A stretch of 64,000 nt of DNA from Cellulomonas phragmiteti (lineage in GTDB: Bacteria; Actinomycetota; Actinomycetes; Actinomycetales; Cellulomonadaceae), in NCBI RefSeq assembly GCF_016862775.1, contig NZ_BONP01000003.1:62001-126000 (forward strand), read 5' to 3'. This document shows, one piece after another, positions 1 to 7,935 of the stretch (its first letter is position 1; every line of letters starts with the position of its first letter). The notes beneath the pieces are model-generated. The model saw nothing but the letters and a program-made list of their open reading frames with translations. It made no database searches and was not told where the DNA came from. The translations under genes and the position numbers were made by a program.

Positions 1-699
1 GACGGTCGGGGTCACGCCCGCGTCCCTGACGCCGGCGAGGCGGCGCCGGGTGATCTCCCACGAGATGCGGGCGAGGCGGGCGGGGGTCGCGGCGCCCTCG
101 GACCGGTCGCGGTCGAAGGGGAGCGTCACGGTGGCGATCCGGGTGTGACCGAGGTCGAGCAGGTGCCGCGTGAGCTCGGTCATCCCGCCCTGGTCGTCGA
201 TGCCCACCGCCGCGACGTCGGGCTGGGGCGTGCCCTCGACGAGGACCGTCGGCGTGCCGCGTCGGCGCAGCATCTCGAGGACCGGGTCGTCGGTGGTGCC
301 GCCCCACATCTGGACCGCGACGTCCATCGCCGCGGACTCCAGGAGCGGGTCGACGGCCGGCTGCGAGGGGTCGTGCGGTCCGGGGACGAGCAGCACGCCG
401 AGCCCGAGCGGGCCGAGGGTGCTGGTGAGCCCGTCGAGCACCTGGACGGCGACCGGGTCCCGGAAGGCGCGGCGCAGGGCGTCGCCCATGATGACCCCGA
501 CGATCCCCGAGCGGCCGCGGCGCAGCTGGCGTCCGAGCGGGTTCGGGCCCGCGTACGCCAGGGCCTGCGCGGCGTCCAGGACGCGCGAGCGCGTGGCGTC
601 GGCGATCGGCCCGGACCCCGAGAAGGCCAGCGAGGCGGTCGAGACGGACACGCCGGCCCTCGCGGCGACGTCGGCCAGGGTGGTGCGCTGCGCGGACAG
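1..699 (-). CDS. LacI-family transcriptional regulator, C-terminus outside window
   Basis: This is a sugar- or metabolite-responsive DNA-binding repressor by family. The N-terminus has the LacI helix-turn-helix (LADVAARAGVSVSTASLAFS), followed by a periplasmic-binding-protein-like effector domain (segments VGVIMGD and DLGHTRIATVTL are visible). The frame stays open to the window edge, so the end is missing. The start is unusual. The best Shine-Dalgarno (GGAGGT at 711-706) sits 6 bases before a CTG codon at 699, giving LSAQRTTLADV. The only in-frame ATG lies at 789, adds 30 residues without family character, and abuts a candidate operator. The gene is divergent from two MFS transporter genes, which it probably controls. 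The ligand is unknown. Confidence 0.85.
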   Translation of the reverse strand, partial: MSAQRTTLADVAARAGVSVSTASLAFSGSGPIADATRSRVLDAAQALAYAGPNPLGRQLRRGRSGIVGVIMGDALRRAFRDPVAVQVLDGLTSTLGPLGLGVLLVPGPHDPSQPAVDPLLESAAMDVAVQMWGGTTDDPVLEMLRRRGTPTVLVEGTPQPDVAAVGIDDQGGMTELTRHLLDLGHTRIATVTLPFDRDRSEGAATPARLARISWEITRRRLAGVRDAGVTPTV

Positions 700-743
700 G
701 GCGGGACCTCCGGGGCCGGCGAGGCAAGGGTCAGGGCTGACGT

Positions 744-773
744 TTGACGTCGCGGTCAGCGTACCCGCAGGAT
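744..773 (+). promoter_or_regulatory. candidate promoter for the MFS pair
   Basis: TTGACG (744-749), an 18-base spacer and CAGGAT (768-773) fit a sigma70-type promoter reading toward the transporter genes. The predicted transcription start, about 780, lies just upstream of the palindromic sites at 788-831. A repressor bound there would block this promoter. Confidence 0.4.
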
Positions 774-787
774 GGTGCCGTCCCCTC

Positions 788-832
788 ATATCGATTCGAC
801 ACCGTCACCGGCGGGGATCGAATCGATTCGAC
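788..832. promoter_or_regulatory. candidate LacI-type operator pair
   Basis: A 14-base perfect palindrome, TCGAATCGATTCGA, lies at 818-831 with the central CG typical of LacI-family operators. A second copy of its right part (ATCGATTCGAC) lies at 790-800. The ATCGAT cores are 32 bases apart, about three helical turns, so both sites would face the same side of the DNA. They sit in the divergent intergenic region between the regulator and the MFS genes. Confidence 0.55.
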
Positions 833-893
833 CGTCGCGGCCAGGTTGCGTCGTGCCGGGACACCGCCTCGTCCCCCGCCTCGGAGCTCCTCT

Positions 894-2297
894 GTGACAC
901 GTCCCGCCCCGGCCGTCGCCCGCGCGCGCCTCCTGCTCGTCGGGCTCTTCGCGCTCGCCGGCGTCGCCTTCGCGAGCTGGCTCGCGCGTATCCCGACCGT
1001 GCGTGACCTGCTGGACCTCAGCACGGCGGACCTCGGCCTGCTGCTCCTGGTGGGTTCCGTCGGCTCGCTGCTCACGGTCACCGCGTCCGGCGTCGTGCTG
1101 CAGCGCCTCGGCAGCCGCCGCGTGCTGCTGCTGTCGACCGGTGTGCTCGCCACGGCGCTCGTGCTGCTGGGTGTCGGCCCGACCGTCGGCTCGCGCGGCC
1201 TGCTGGCGACCGGCATCTTCCTCAACGGCGTCGCGGTCGCCCTCGGCAACGTGGCGATCAACGTCGAGTCGGCACGCGTCGAGCGCGCGCTGGGGCGCAC
1301 CGTGATCCCGCAGTTCCACGCCGCGTTCTCCATCGGCGCGGTGCTCGGCTCGGCCACCGGCGCGCTCGCCTCCGCCACCGGCGTGCCCGTGGCCGTGCAG
1401 CTGCCGCTGACGGCGGTCGTCGTCGTGGTGTGGCGTCTGGCGTCCCTGCCCGGCGTGGTGCTGCCGGTATCCGCCGTCGAGTCCGACGAGCGCGCCGCCG
1501 TCGCCCCCGCCGCCGTCGCTCCCGTCGGCGCCGCCGCGGGCGTCGCCCGGCGGCGCGCGGGGCGGCTGGGCAGCGCGCTCGACGCGTGGCGGGAGCGCCG
1601 CACGCTGCTCGTCGGCGTCGTCGTGCTCTCGGCCGCGTTCTCCGAGGGCGCCGCCAACAACTGGCTGTCCCTCGCGGTCGTCGACGGCTTCGGGCGCAGC
1701 GAGTCGGTCGGTGGCGCGGTCCTCGGCCTGTTCGTCGCCTCCATGACCGCGGTCCGGCTGCTCGGTACCCGCCTCATCGACCGGTGCGGGCGGGTGGCGG
1801 TGCTGCGCGCGTCCGGTGTCGCCTCGGTCGTCGGGCTCCTGACCTTCGGGTTCGCCCCGACGTTCGGCCTCGCGTCGGCCGGTGTCGTGCTGTGGGGCGC
1901 GGGCGCCGCGCTCGCGGTGCCGATCGGGATCGCCGCGGCGTCCGACGACCCGGTGCGCGCGGCCGGCCGCGTGGCCGTCGTCTCGGCGTTCGCGGCGATG
2001 GCCTCGCTCGTCGCGCCGCCCGTCCTGGGCCTCGCCGCGCAGTCGGTGGGCGCCCGCCACGCGCTCGTGCTCATCGTCGCCGCGATGGTGGCGAGCGTCG
2101 TCGTCGCGCCCACGGTCGCCCGCGAGCAGATCGCCGACGCACCCGCCGCCCCCGGCGCGGCCGACGCCGGAGCCGATCCCGAGCCCGGCCTCGACCGGCT
2201 GGAGCGGGCGCGCCGCCACGTGCGCCCCGGGCCGTCCGGCCGGGCCCGCCCGCGTCGGCGCGCACCTCGACCCGCGACGCGCGGTGGGGCACGATGA
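894..2297 (+). CDS. MFS transporter, YbjJ-like (first of tandem pair)
   Basis: This is a twelve-helix major facilitator protein of the inner membrane. The first helix follows RARLLLVGLFALAGVAFASW. A conserved loop after the central linker contains SEGAANNWLSLAV, and a second-half signature RLIDRCGRVAVLRASG follows. The chosen GTG start has GGAG about 8 bases upstream; an in-frame ATG at 744 would add 50 low-complexity residues. The substrate is unknown. The protein is clearly paralogous to the next gene, with the same order of helices and matching motifs (EGAANxW, AVVDGF, DPxRAAxRVAVVS). The reading frame overlaps the next gene by 4 bases (ATGA), so the two are translationally coupled. Confidence 0.85.
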   Translation: MTRPAPAVARARLLLVGLFALAGVAFASWLARIPTVRDLLDLSTADLGLLLLVGSVGSLLTVTASGVVLQRLGSRRVLLLSTGVLATALVLLGVGPTVGSRGLLATGIFLNGVAVALGNVAINVESARVERALGRTVIPQFHAAFSIGAVLGSATGALASATGVPVAVQLPLTAVVVVVWRLASLPGVVLPVSAVESDERAAVAPAAVAPVGAAAGVARRRAGRLGSALDAWRERRTLLVGVVVLSAAFSEGAANNWLSLAVVDGFGRSESVGGAVLGLFVASMTAVRLLGTRLIDRCGRVAVLRASGVASVVGLLTFGFAPTFGLASAGVVLWGAGAALAVPIGIAAASDDPVRAAGRVAVVSAFAAMASLVAPPVLGLAAQSVGARHALVLIVAAMVASVVVAPTVAREQIADAPAAPGAADAGADPEPGLDRLERARRHVRPGPSGRARPRRRAPRPATRGGAR

Positions 2298-3619
2298 GCC
2301 GCATGGCCGACGCCGGTCGCGCACCCGCCCCGCACGACGTCCGGCTCGCCTCGGCGGCCGTGTTCGCGGTGTTCCTGCTCTCGGGCGTGAACTTCGCCTC
2401 GTGGGCCGCGCGGCTCCCCGCCGTGCGCGACGCGCTGGACCTCACGCCCGAGCGCATGGGCGTGCTGCTGCTGATCGGCGCCTTCGGGTCGCTGTTCTCG
2501 CTGCCGCTGTCCGGGATGGTCGTCGAGCGGCTGGGGGCCCGCCGCACGGTCCTCGGCTTCGCCGTCCTCAACGCCCTGGGGTTCGCGGTGGCCTCCCTCG
2601 GCGTCGCCCTGGGGGAGGTGGTCCTGGTCGGCGCCGGGCTGGTCCTCGCCGGGATCGGCGCGGGCGTGTGGGACGCCGCCATGAACATCGAGGGAGCGGT
2701 CGTCGAGCAGCGGCTCGGGCGCACGGTCATGCCCCGGTTCCACGCCGGGTTCTCGTTCGGCACCATGGCGGCCGCGGGCCTCGCCGCCGGCGCGGCCGCG
2801 CTGCACGTGCCCGTGCAGGTGCACCTGCCCGTCGTCGTCGCGCTGTCCTCCGTCGCGGTCGCGGTGGCCGTGCGCGCGTTCCTCGCCGGTCCCGAGCCGG
2901 ACCGCGGCCCGGACCGCGGCCCGGACGACGGCCCGGCGGGCGACCTGGACCGCGCGCAGGCGCCGACCGCCCCCGCCGGCGCGGTGACCGGCGCACCGGC
3001 CCCGCGCGGCGCGGCGCGCGCGGCGCTGCGCGCGTGGCTGGAGCCGCGGACCCTCCTCATCGGCCTCGTGGTGCTCGCGGCGGCCCTCACCGAGGGCGCC
3101 GCGAACGACTGGGTCAGCCTGGCGGTCGTCGACGGGTTCGACACGGGCCACGCCACCGGTGCCATCGGCTTCGGCCTGTTCGTCACCGCCATGACGGCGA
3201 TGCGGCTCTTCGGCACCCCGCTGCTCGACCGGTACGGGCGCGTCGCGGTGCTGCGCCTGTGCGCCGGGCTCGCGGCCGTCGGGCTCCTGGTGTTCGGCCT
3301 CGCCGACCAGCTGTGGCTCGCGCTCGCCGGGGTCGTGGCGTGGGGCATGGGCGCGGCGCTCGGGTTCCCCGTCGGGATGAGCGCCGCCGCCGACGACCCC
3401 CTGCGGGCCGCACCGCGCGTGGCCGTGGTCTCCACCATCGGGTACTCGGCGTTCCTGGCCGGTCCGCCGCTGCTCGGCCTGCTGGCCGAGCACGTCGGGT
3501 ACCGGCACGCGCTGCTGGCGATCCTCGCGCCCGTCGTGCTGGGCCTGCTGGTCATGTCCGCGGCCCGCCCGCTGCCGGTGACGCCCGCCGTCGCGGCCGC
3601 GTCGCCGCGCGCGCACTAG
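2294..3619 (+). CDS. MFS transporter, YbjJ-like (second of tandem pair)
   Basis: This second major facilitator protein has about 440 residues and is a tandem paralogue of the upstream gene. The start ATG (MSRMADAG) overlaps the upstream stop codon as ATGA. Key matches to the first copy are LLIGAFGSLFSLPLSGMV, EGAANDWVSLAVVDGF, and DRYGRVAVLRLC in the second half. The middle linker holds a short DRGPDRGPDDGP repeat. Two adjacent related transporters may form a heteromer or handle different substrates; nothing in the sequence decides this. The TAG stop also forms the first three bases of a candidate -10 element for murB. Confidence 0.85.
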   Translation: MSRMADAGRAPAPHDVRLASAAVFAVFLLSGVNFASWAARLPAVRDALDLTPERMGVLLLIGAFGSLFSLPLSGMVVERLGARRTVLGFAVLNALGFAVASLGVALGEVVLVGAGLVLAGIGAGVWDAAMNIEGAVVEQRLGRTVMPRFHAGFSFGTMAAAGLAAGAAALHVPVQVHLPVVVALSSVAVAVAVRAFLAGPEPDRGPDRGPDDGPAGDLDRAQAPTAPAGAVTGAPAPRGAARAALRAWLEPRTLLIGLVVLAAALTEGAANDWVSLAVVDGFDTGHATGAIGFGLFVTAMTAMRLFGTPLLDRYGRVAVLRLCAGLAAVGLLVFGLADQLWLALAGVVAWGMGAALGFPVGMSAAADDPLRAAPRVAVVSTIGYSAFLAGPPLLGLLAEHVGYRHALLAILAPVVLGLLVMSAARPLPVTPAVAAASPRAH

Positions 3620-3622
3620 CCT
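3617..3622 (+). promoter_or_regulatory. -10 element of leaderless murB promoter
   Basis: TAGCCT lies 6 bases before the murB GTG, and no Shine-Dalgarno is visible. This is the spacing expected for a leaderless message starting at the GTG. The element reuses the stop codon of the preceding MFS gene. Confidence 0.45.
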
Positions 3623-3628
3623 GGGCGC

Positions 3629-4774
3629 GTGGAGCCCGACACCTGCGCCCTGCCCGGCCCGGCCCCCGAGCCGGCGCGACCGGCGGTCCCGACGCACGCC
3701 GGGACGCCGGCCCTCGCCGACCTGACGACGCTGCACGTCGGCGGGCCTGCCCGGCGGTACGTCGAGACCACGACGCAGGACGAGCTGGTCGACGTCGTGC
3801 GCACGGCCGACGACGCGGGCGAGCCGCTCCTCGTGCTGGGCGGCGGGTCCAACGTGCTCGTCGCGGACGCGGGCTTCGACGGCGTCGTCGTGCGCGACGT
3901 GCGCGGGGGGATCACCGTCCCGGACGCGTCCGCGTGCGCGGGCGTCACGCTCACCGTGCCGGCCGGCACGGTGTGGGACGACGTCGTCGCGTACGCGGTC
4001 GCGCACGAGCTCGTCGGCGTCGAGGCGCTGTCCGGCATCCCCGGGTCGACCGGGGCGACGCCCGTGCAGAACGTCGGCGCCTACGGCCAGGAGGTCGCCC
4101 AGACCGTCTCGCAGGTGCGGGTGTGGGACCGCGGACGGCGGCGCGTGCGCACCCTGCCGTTCGCCGCGCTCGGGTTCGGGTACCGCACGTCGACCCTCAA
4201 GCGGTCGATGCGCCCGGACCCGTCGGACCCGGCGGCTCCGTGGGGTCCCACCCCCCGCTACGTCGTCCTCGACGTGACGTTCCAGCTCCGGCAGGGGTCC
4301 CTGGCCGCGCCCGTGGTCTACCCCGAGCTCGCGCGGGCGCTCGGCGTGGCCGTGGCGGAGCGCGCGCCGCTGGCCGACGTGCGGGCCGCGGTGCTCGAGC
4401 TGCGGGGGCGCAAGGGGATGGTGCTCGACGAGGCCGACCCCGACACGTGGAGCGCCGGGTCGTTCTTCACGAACCCGGTCCTCACGCCAGCCGCCGCGGT
4501 CACCCTGCCCCCCGACGCCCCCCGCTGGCCCATGCCCGACGGCGCCACCAAGACGAGCGCCGCCTGGCTGATCGAGCACGCGGGATTCGGGCGCGGGCAC
4601 GGTGCGCCCGGTCCGGCGACGCTGTCGACGAAGCACACGCTCGCGCTGACCAACCGCGGGGACGCGCGCGCCGCGGACCTGCTGGCGCTGGCCCGCGAGG
4701 TGCGCGGCGGTGTCCGCGAGCGGTTCGGCGTCCTCCTGGAGGCCGAGCCCGTGCTGGTCGGCGACACGCTCTAG
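3629..4774 (+). CDS. murB: UDP-N-acetylenolpyruvoylglucosamine reductase MurB
   Basis: MurB reduces UDP-GlcNAc-enolpyruvate to UDP-MurNAc with NADPH and FAD, an early cytoplasmic step of peptidoglycan synthesis. The 381 residues carry the FAD-binding segment VLGGGSNVLVAD (69-80), the GIPGSTGATPVQNVGAYGQE loop (137-156), GFGYRTS with the conserved active-site Tyr and Arg (about 185-186), the catalytic-serine segment SAGSFFTNP, and the C-terminal WLIEHAG with the catalytic Glu. The length and motif set match type I MurB. The GTG start lacks a Shine-Dalgarno and follows a -10-like hexamer, so translation is probably leaderless. Confidence 0.95.
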   Translation: MEPDTCALPGPAPEPARPAVPTHAGTPALADLTTLHVGGPARRYVETTTQDELVDVVRTADDAGEPLLVLGGGSNVLVADAGFDGVVVRDVRGGITVPDASACAGVTLTVPAGTVWDDVVAYAVAHELVGVEALSGIPGSTGATPVQNVGAYGQEVAQTVSQVRVWDRGRRRVRTLPFAALGFGYRTSTLKRSMRPDPSDPAAPWGPTPRYVVLDVTFQLRQGSLAAPVVYPELARALGVAVAERAPLADVRAAVLELRGRKGMVLDEADPDTWSAGSFFTNPVLTPAAAVTLPPDAPRWPMPDGATKTSAAWLIEHAGFGRGHGAPGPATLSTKHTLALTNRGDARAADLLALAREVRGGVRERFGVLLEAEPVLVGDTL

Positions 4775-4960
4775 CCGTACCGACACCCCGCAGGCGGGCG
4801 CGGAAGACTACCCGCGGGACCCGTGCGACGCATCGGCCGCACGACGGGTCCGGTCCCACCCCCGCGGCCGATGCCCGCGCCCGTCCGGTCGGGCCAGGCT
4901 GGCGGTGCGCCGACGGCCGGGCACCCGAGCACCGGCGGGCGCCGTGCAGGGGGTGCACCC

Positions 4961-6787
4961 ATGAGACGACCACCGACCCGTCATGCCGTCGCCGCGACCG
5001 CCGTCGCGGCCTGCCTGGCCCTGACCGTGACCACGCTGACCTCCGCCGGGGCGGCCGCCCACGGCCGCGGCCCGGGCCACCCCGGGCACCCGGGACACGA
5101 CCGGACCAGCCGCGTCGAGGCGGCGCGCGTGGACCGCGTCCCCACGCCCGACCCGCGCTGGACGGACTGCTCGCAGGCGGCCGGCACGACCGCCGAGTGC
5201 GGCACGGTGGACCTCCCGCTCGACTACGACCAGCCCCGCCGCGGCACCACGCGCATCGCGCTGCTGCGCGTGCCGGCCACCGACCCGCAGGCACGGATCG
5301 GCACGCTCTTCCTCAACCCCGGCGGTCCGAGCGGCTCGGGCGTCGACATGGCGGTGGACGCGCACGCCTTCCTCTCGCCCGAGGTGCTCGCCCGGTTCGA
5401 CGTCGTCGGGTTCGACCCCCGCGGCGTGGGCTACTCCGCGCAGGTGCGCTGCTTCGCCGACATGTCGGCGCAGACGCAGGCGCTCGCCGGGATGTTCGTG
5501 GCCTTCCCGACGACCGAGCAGGAGACGACCGGCTTCCTGGCCTCGGCCCACGCGCTCGGCCGCGGCTGCTCGACGACCGGCGCGCCGCTCAGCGCGTCGA
5601 TGTCCACGGCGCAGGTGGCGCGCGACCTCGACGTGCTCCGGCGGGCCGTCGGCGACGAGCGGCTCAGCTACCTCGGCTTCTCCTACGGCAGCGTCCTGGG
5701 CCAGGTGTACGCGAACCTCTTCCCGGACCGGAACCGGGTCCTGGCGATCGACGGGGTGATCGACCCGTGGGCGTGGGCGGGGACCCGGCGCACGGCGGGG
5801 ACGCCCGTCACGGACCGGATCGGGTCGGGTGCGGCCGGGTGGCGCAGCATGCTCGAGGTCCTCGACCGGTGCGGGGCGGCCGGCCCCGACGTGTGCCGGA
5901 CGGCGGGCCTGGGAGCGCCGCGCGACGTCTGGGCCCAGGTCACCGACGCGCTGCGGGTCGCGCCCGTCGGCCTGCCGGACCCGGACAGCGGCGCGCCACT
6001 GGGTGAGCTGGCGTACGCCGACGTGGTCGCGCTCGTGCTCGGTGAGCTCTACTCGCCCGTCGGTGCGCAGCGCGTGGACACCGTGGTCTGGGCGGTGCAC
6101 CACCTGCAGCTGCCCGACACCCCCGAGAACGCGGAGCTGCGGCAGCAGGCCGCGCGCGAGCTCCTCGCCCTGTTCGACGTCCCGCTCGAGGACCTGGTCG
6201 AGGCCGAGCGGCGGTTCGTGGCGCTGTCCGAGGTCTTCGGTCGGGACACGACGTACGCCAACGGGTTCGAGGCGTTCTCCGGCGTCGTGTGCGCCGACGC
6301 GCTCGGCCCGCGCCGCGGCGAGGCGTGGATCGGCGCGGCGCAGGCCTCCGAGGCCGCGGCACCCGGGTTCGGGCCGCGCTGGACGTGGCTGTCGACGCAG
6401 TGCGCGACGCGCTCGTGGACGGCGCAGGACGAGGACGCGTACCGGGGACCGTTCGACGCCCGGACCGTGGCCCCCGTCCTGGTCGTCGGCAACCTGTGGG
6501 ACCCCGCGACGCCCTACGAGGGCGCGCAGGCCGCGGCGCGCGAGCTGCCGCACAGCCGGCTGCTGTCGTCCGACAGCTGGGGGCACGTGGCGTACGGCAC
6601 GTCCGCGTGCGTGACCGGCGCGGTGGACCGGTACCTGCTCAGCGGTGAGCTGCCGGCCGAGGGCGCGACGTGCGTCGGCGACGCCCAGCCGTTCGTCGAG
6701 CAGCCGCAGACGCGCTCCGCGCAGGAGCCCCGGTCGCTGCCGCCGGTGGTGCCGCCGGTCCCGGGGGCGACGCCGCGCACGTCCTGA
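4961..6787 (+). CDS. secreted alpha/beta hydrolase, TAP-like (peptidase S33 family)
   Basis: This is a probable secreted tripeptidyl aminopeptidase-like enzyme of 608 residues. A Sec signal peptide (RRPPTRHAVAATAVAA, then a hydrophobic core ending near SAGAAAHG) starts the protein. The N-terminal hydrolase fold has the oxyanion segment NPGGPSGSGVD and the nucleophile elbow GFSYGSVLG (Ser241). The C-terminal TAP-like domain supplies NLWDPATPY (Asp514) and WGHVAYG (His542). The ATG at 4961 was chosen over an in-frame ATG at 4823 because AGGGGG lies just upstream and the signal peptide then begins at residue 1. It probably trims peptides outside the cell. Streptomyces homologues include the tripeptidyl aminopeptidases; the exact specificity is inferred. 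Confidence 0.85.
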   Translation: MRRPPTRHAVAATAVAACLALTVTTLTSAGAAAHGRGPGHPGHPGHDRTSRVEAARVDRVPTPDPRWTDCSQAAGTTAECGTVDLPLDYDQPRRGTTRIALLRVPATDPQARIGTLFLNPGGPSGSGVDMAVDAHAFLSPEVLARFDVVGFDPRGVGYSAQVRCFADMSAQTQALAGMFVAFPTTEQETTGFLASAHALGRGCSTTGAPLSASMSTAQVARDLDVLRRAVGDERLSYLGFSYGSVLGQVYANLFPDRNRVLAIDGVIDPWAWAGTRRTAGTPVTDRIGSGAAGWRSMLEVLDRCGAAGPDVCRTAGLGAPRDVWAQVTDALRVAPVGLPDPDSGAPLGELAYADVVALVLGELYSPVGAQRVDTVVWAVHHLQLPDTPENAELRQQAARELLALFDVPLEDLVEAERRFVALSEVFGRDTTYANGFEAFSGVVCADALGPRRGEAWIGAAQASEAAAPGFGPRWTWLSTQCATRSWTAQDEDAYRGPFDARTVAPVLVVGNLWDPATPYEGAQAAARELPHSRLLSSDSWGHVAYGTSACVTGAVDRYLLSGELPAEGATCVGDAQPFVEQPQTRSAQEPRSLPPVVPPVPGATPRTS

Positions 6788-6806
6788 CGCCCCGACGGCG
6801 GGGACG

Positions 6807-6836
6807 GGTGGGGGCCGGTGCACGCCGGCCCCCACC
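6807..6836. terminator. bidirectional hairpin terminator
   Basis: GGTGGGGGCCGG (6807-6818) and its exact complement (6825-6836) form a 12-bp stem with a 6-base loop. It lies between the convergent hydrolase and adenosine deaminase genes and can serve both. Confidence 0.7.
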
Positions 6837-6866
6837 TCGCGTCGGTGAGCTCCCCGACGGGTGCGG

Positions 6867-7898
6867 TCAGACCGCGACGGGCTCCGTCGCGAGCCACGCG
6901 TCCACGCCCGCGAGCAGCCGGGCGCGGGTGCCGGGGGACGCCGCGCTCGCGGTGATCGAGGCCCGCGCCAGGTCGGCCAGCCCCGCGTCCGTGAACCCGT
7001 GCTCCTCGCGGGCGATGCGGTACTGGTCGACCAGACGGGACCGGAACAGCAGCGGGTCGTCCGCACCGAGCGCCAGACGCGCTCCCGCGTCGACCAGGGC
7101 GCGCAGCGGCACGTCGGCCGGCCCGGCGTAGACGCCGAGCGACACGTTCGAGGCCGGGCACACCTCGAGCGGGACGTCCCGCTCGACGACGCGGTCGAGC
7201 ACGCGGGGGTCCTCGCCGCAGCGCACGCCGTGGCCCAGGCGGTCGGGGTGCAGGTGGTCGAGCACCTCCTCGACGTGTGCCGGACCCAGCAGCTCACCCC
7301 CGTGGGGGACGCTCAGCAGCCCTGCGCGGCGTGCGATGGCGAACGCCCCGGCGAACTCGGCGGTGGTGCCGCGCCGCTCGTCGTTCGACAGGCCGAACCC
7401 GACGACCTCGCCCGGGCCGTCGCCCGCGTGCCGGACCGCGAGCCGCGCCAGGGTCCGGGCGTCGAGGGGGTGCCGCATGCGCGACGCGGCGACGACGACG
7501 CCGATCTCGACGCCCGTGGTCGCCTGCGCGGCGCGGGCCTCGTCCAGGACGATCTCGAGGGCCGGGGTCAGGCCCCCGACGAACGGCGCGTACGACGTCG
7601 GGTCCACCTGGATCTCGAGACGACCCGATCCCTCGGCGGCGTCGTCGGCCGCGGCCTCCGCCACGATCCGCCGCATGTGCGCCTCGGCGCGCACGCACGC
7701 GCGCGCCGCGTCGTACAGCCGCTGGAACCGGAACCAGCCGCGCTCGCCGGCGGGCACCCGCAGCGGGTCGTCGTCGAGCAGCACGGACGGCAGCCGGACG
7801 CGCTGCTCCGCGGCCAGCTCGGCCAGCGTCGCGACCCGCATCGACCCCGTGAAGTGCAGGTGCAGGTGCGCCTTCGGGAGCAGGGTCAGGTCGCGCAT
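6867..7898 (-). CDS. adenosine deaminase-family protein
   Basis: This is a zinc-dependent purine-nucleoside or purine deaminase of the amidohydrolase superfamily, 343 residues, cytoplasmic. Metal and catalytic residues are visible: HLH of KAHLHLHFTGS (His13, His15), PHGGE (His199, Glu202), RLGHG (His223) and GADDP (Asp280, Asp281). One difference from classical adenosine deaminase stands out. The HLDG motif, whose Asp contacts the ribose in the mouse enzyme, reads HFTG here, with Thr17. The substrate could therefore differ from adenosine. The start is probably leaderless, since a -10-like hexamer ends 7 bases before the ATG. Confidence 0.85.
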   Translation of the reverse strand: MRDLTLLPKAHLHLHFTGSMRVATLAELAAEQRVRLPSVLLDDDPLRVPAGERGWFRFQRLYDAARACVRAEAHMRRIVAEAAADDAAEGSGRLEIQVDPTSYAPFVGGLTPALEIVLDEARAAQATTGVEIGVVVAASRMRHPLDARTLARLAVRHAGDGPGEVVGFGLSNDERRGTTAEFAGAFAIARRAGLLSVPHGGELLGPAHVEEVLDHLHPDRLGHGVRCGEDPRVLDRVVERDVPLEVCPASNVSLGVYAGPADVPLRALVDAGARLALGADDPLLFRSRLVDQYRIAREEHGFTDAGLADLARASITASAASPGTRARLLAGVDAWLATEPVAV

Positions 7899-7905
7899 CG
7901 GGGCC

Positions 7906-7911
7906 AGTGTG
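7906..7911 (-). promoter_or_regulatory. -10 element of leaderless deaminase promoter
   Basis: CACACT on the minus strand lies 7 bases upstream of the deaminase ATG (7898), with no Shine-Dalgarno between. The call is weak on sequence alone but matches the pattern at several other genes in the window. Confidence 0.3.
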
Positions 7912-7935
7912 CCAGGCGCGCGGCTCGGGGCCGTG

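Noticed and set aside
731..4786. A 1351-residue open frame on the minus strand, opposite the MFS genes and murB
   Set aside because: Its translation is Arg/Gly/His-rich low complexity with no domain. It mirrors well-supported plus-strand genes and is a GC-bias shadow.
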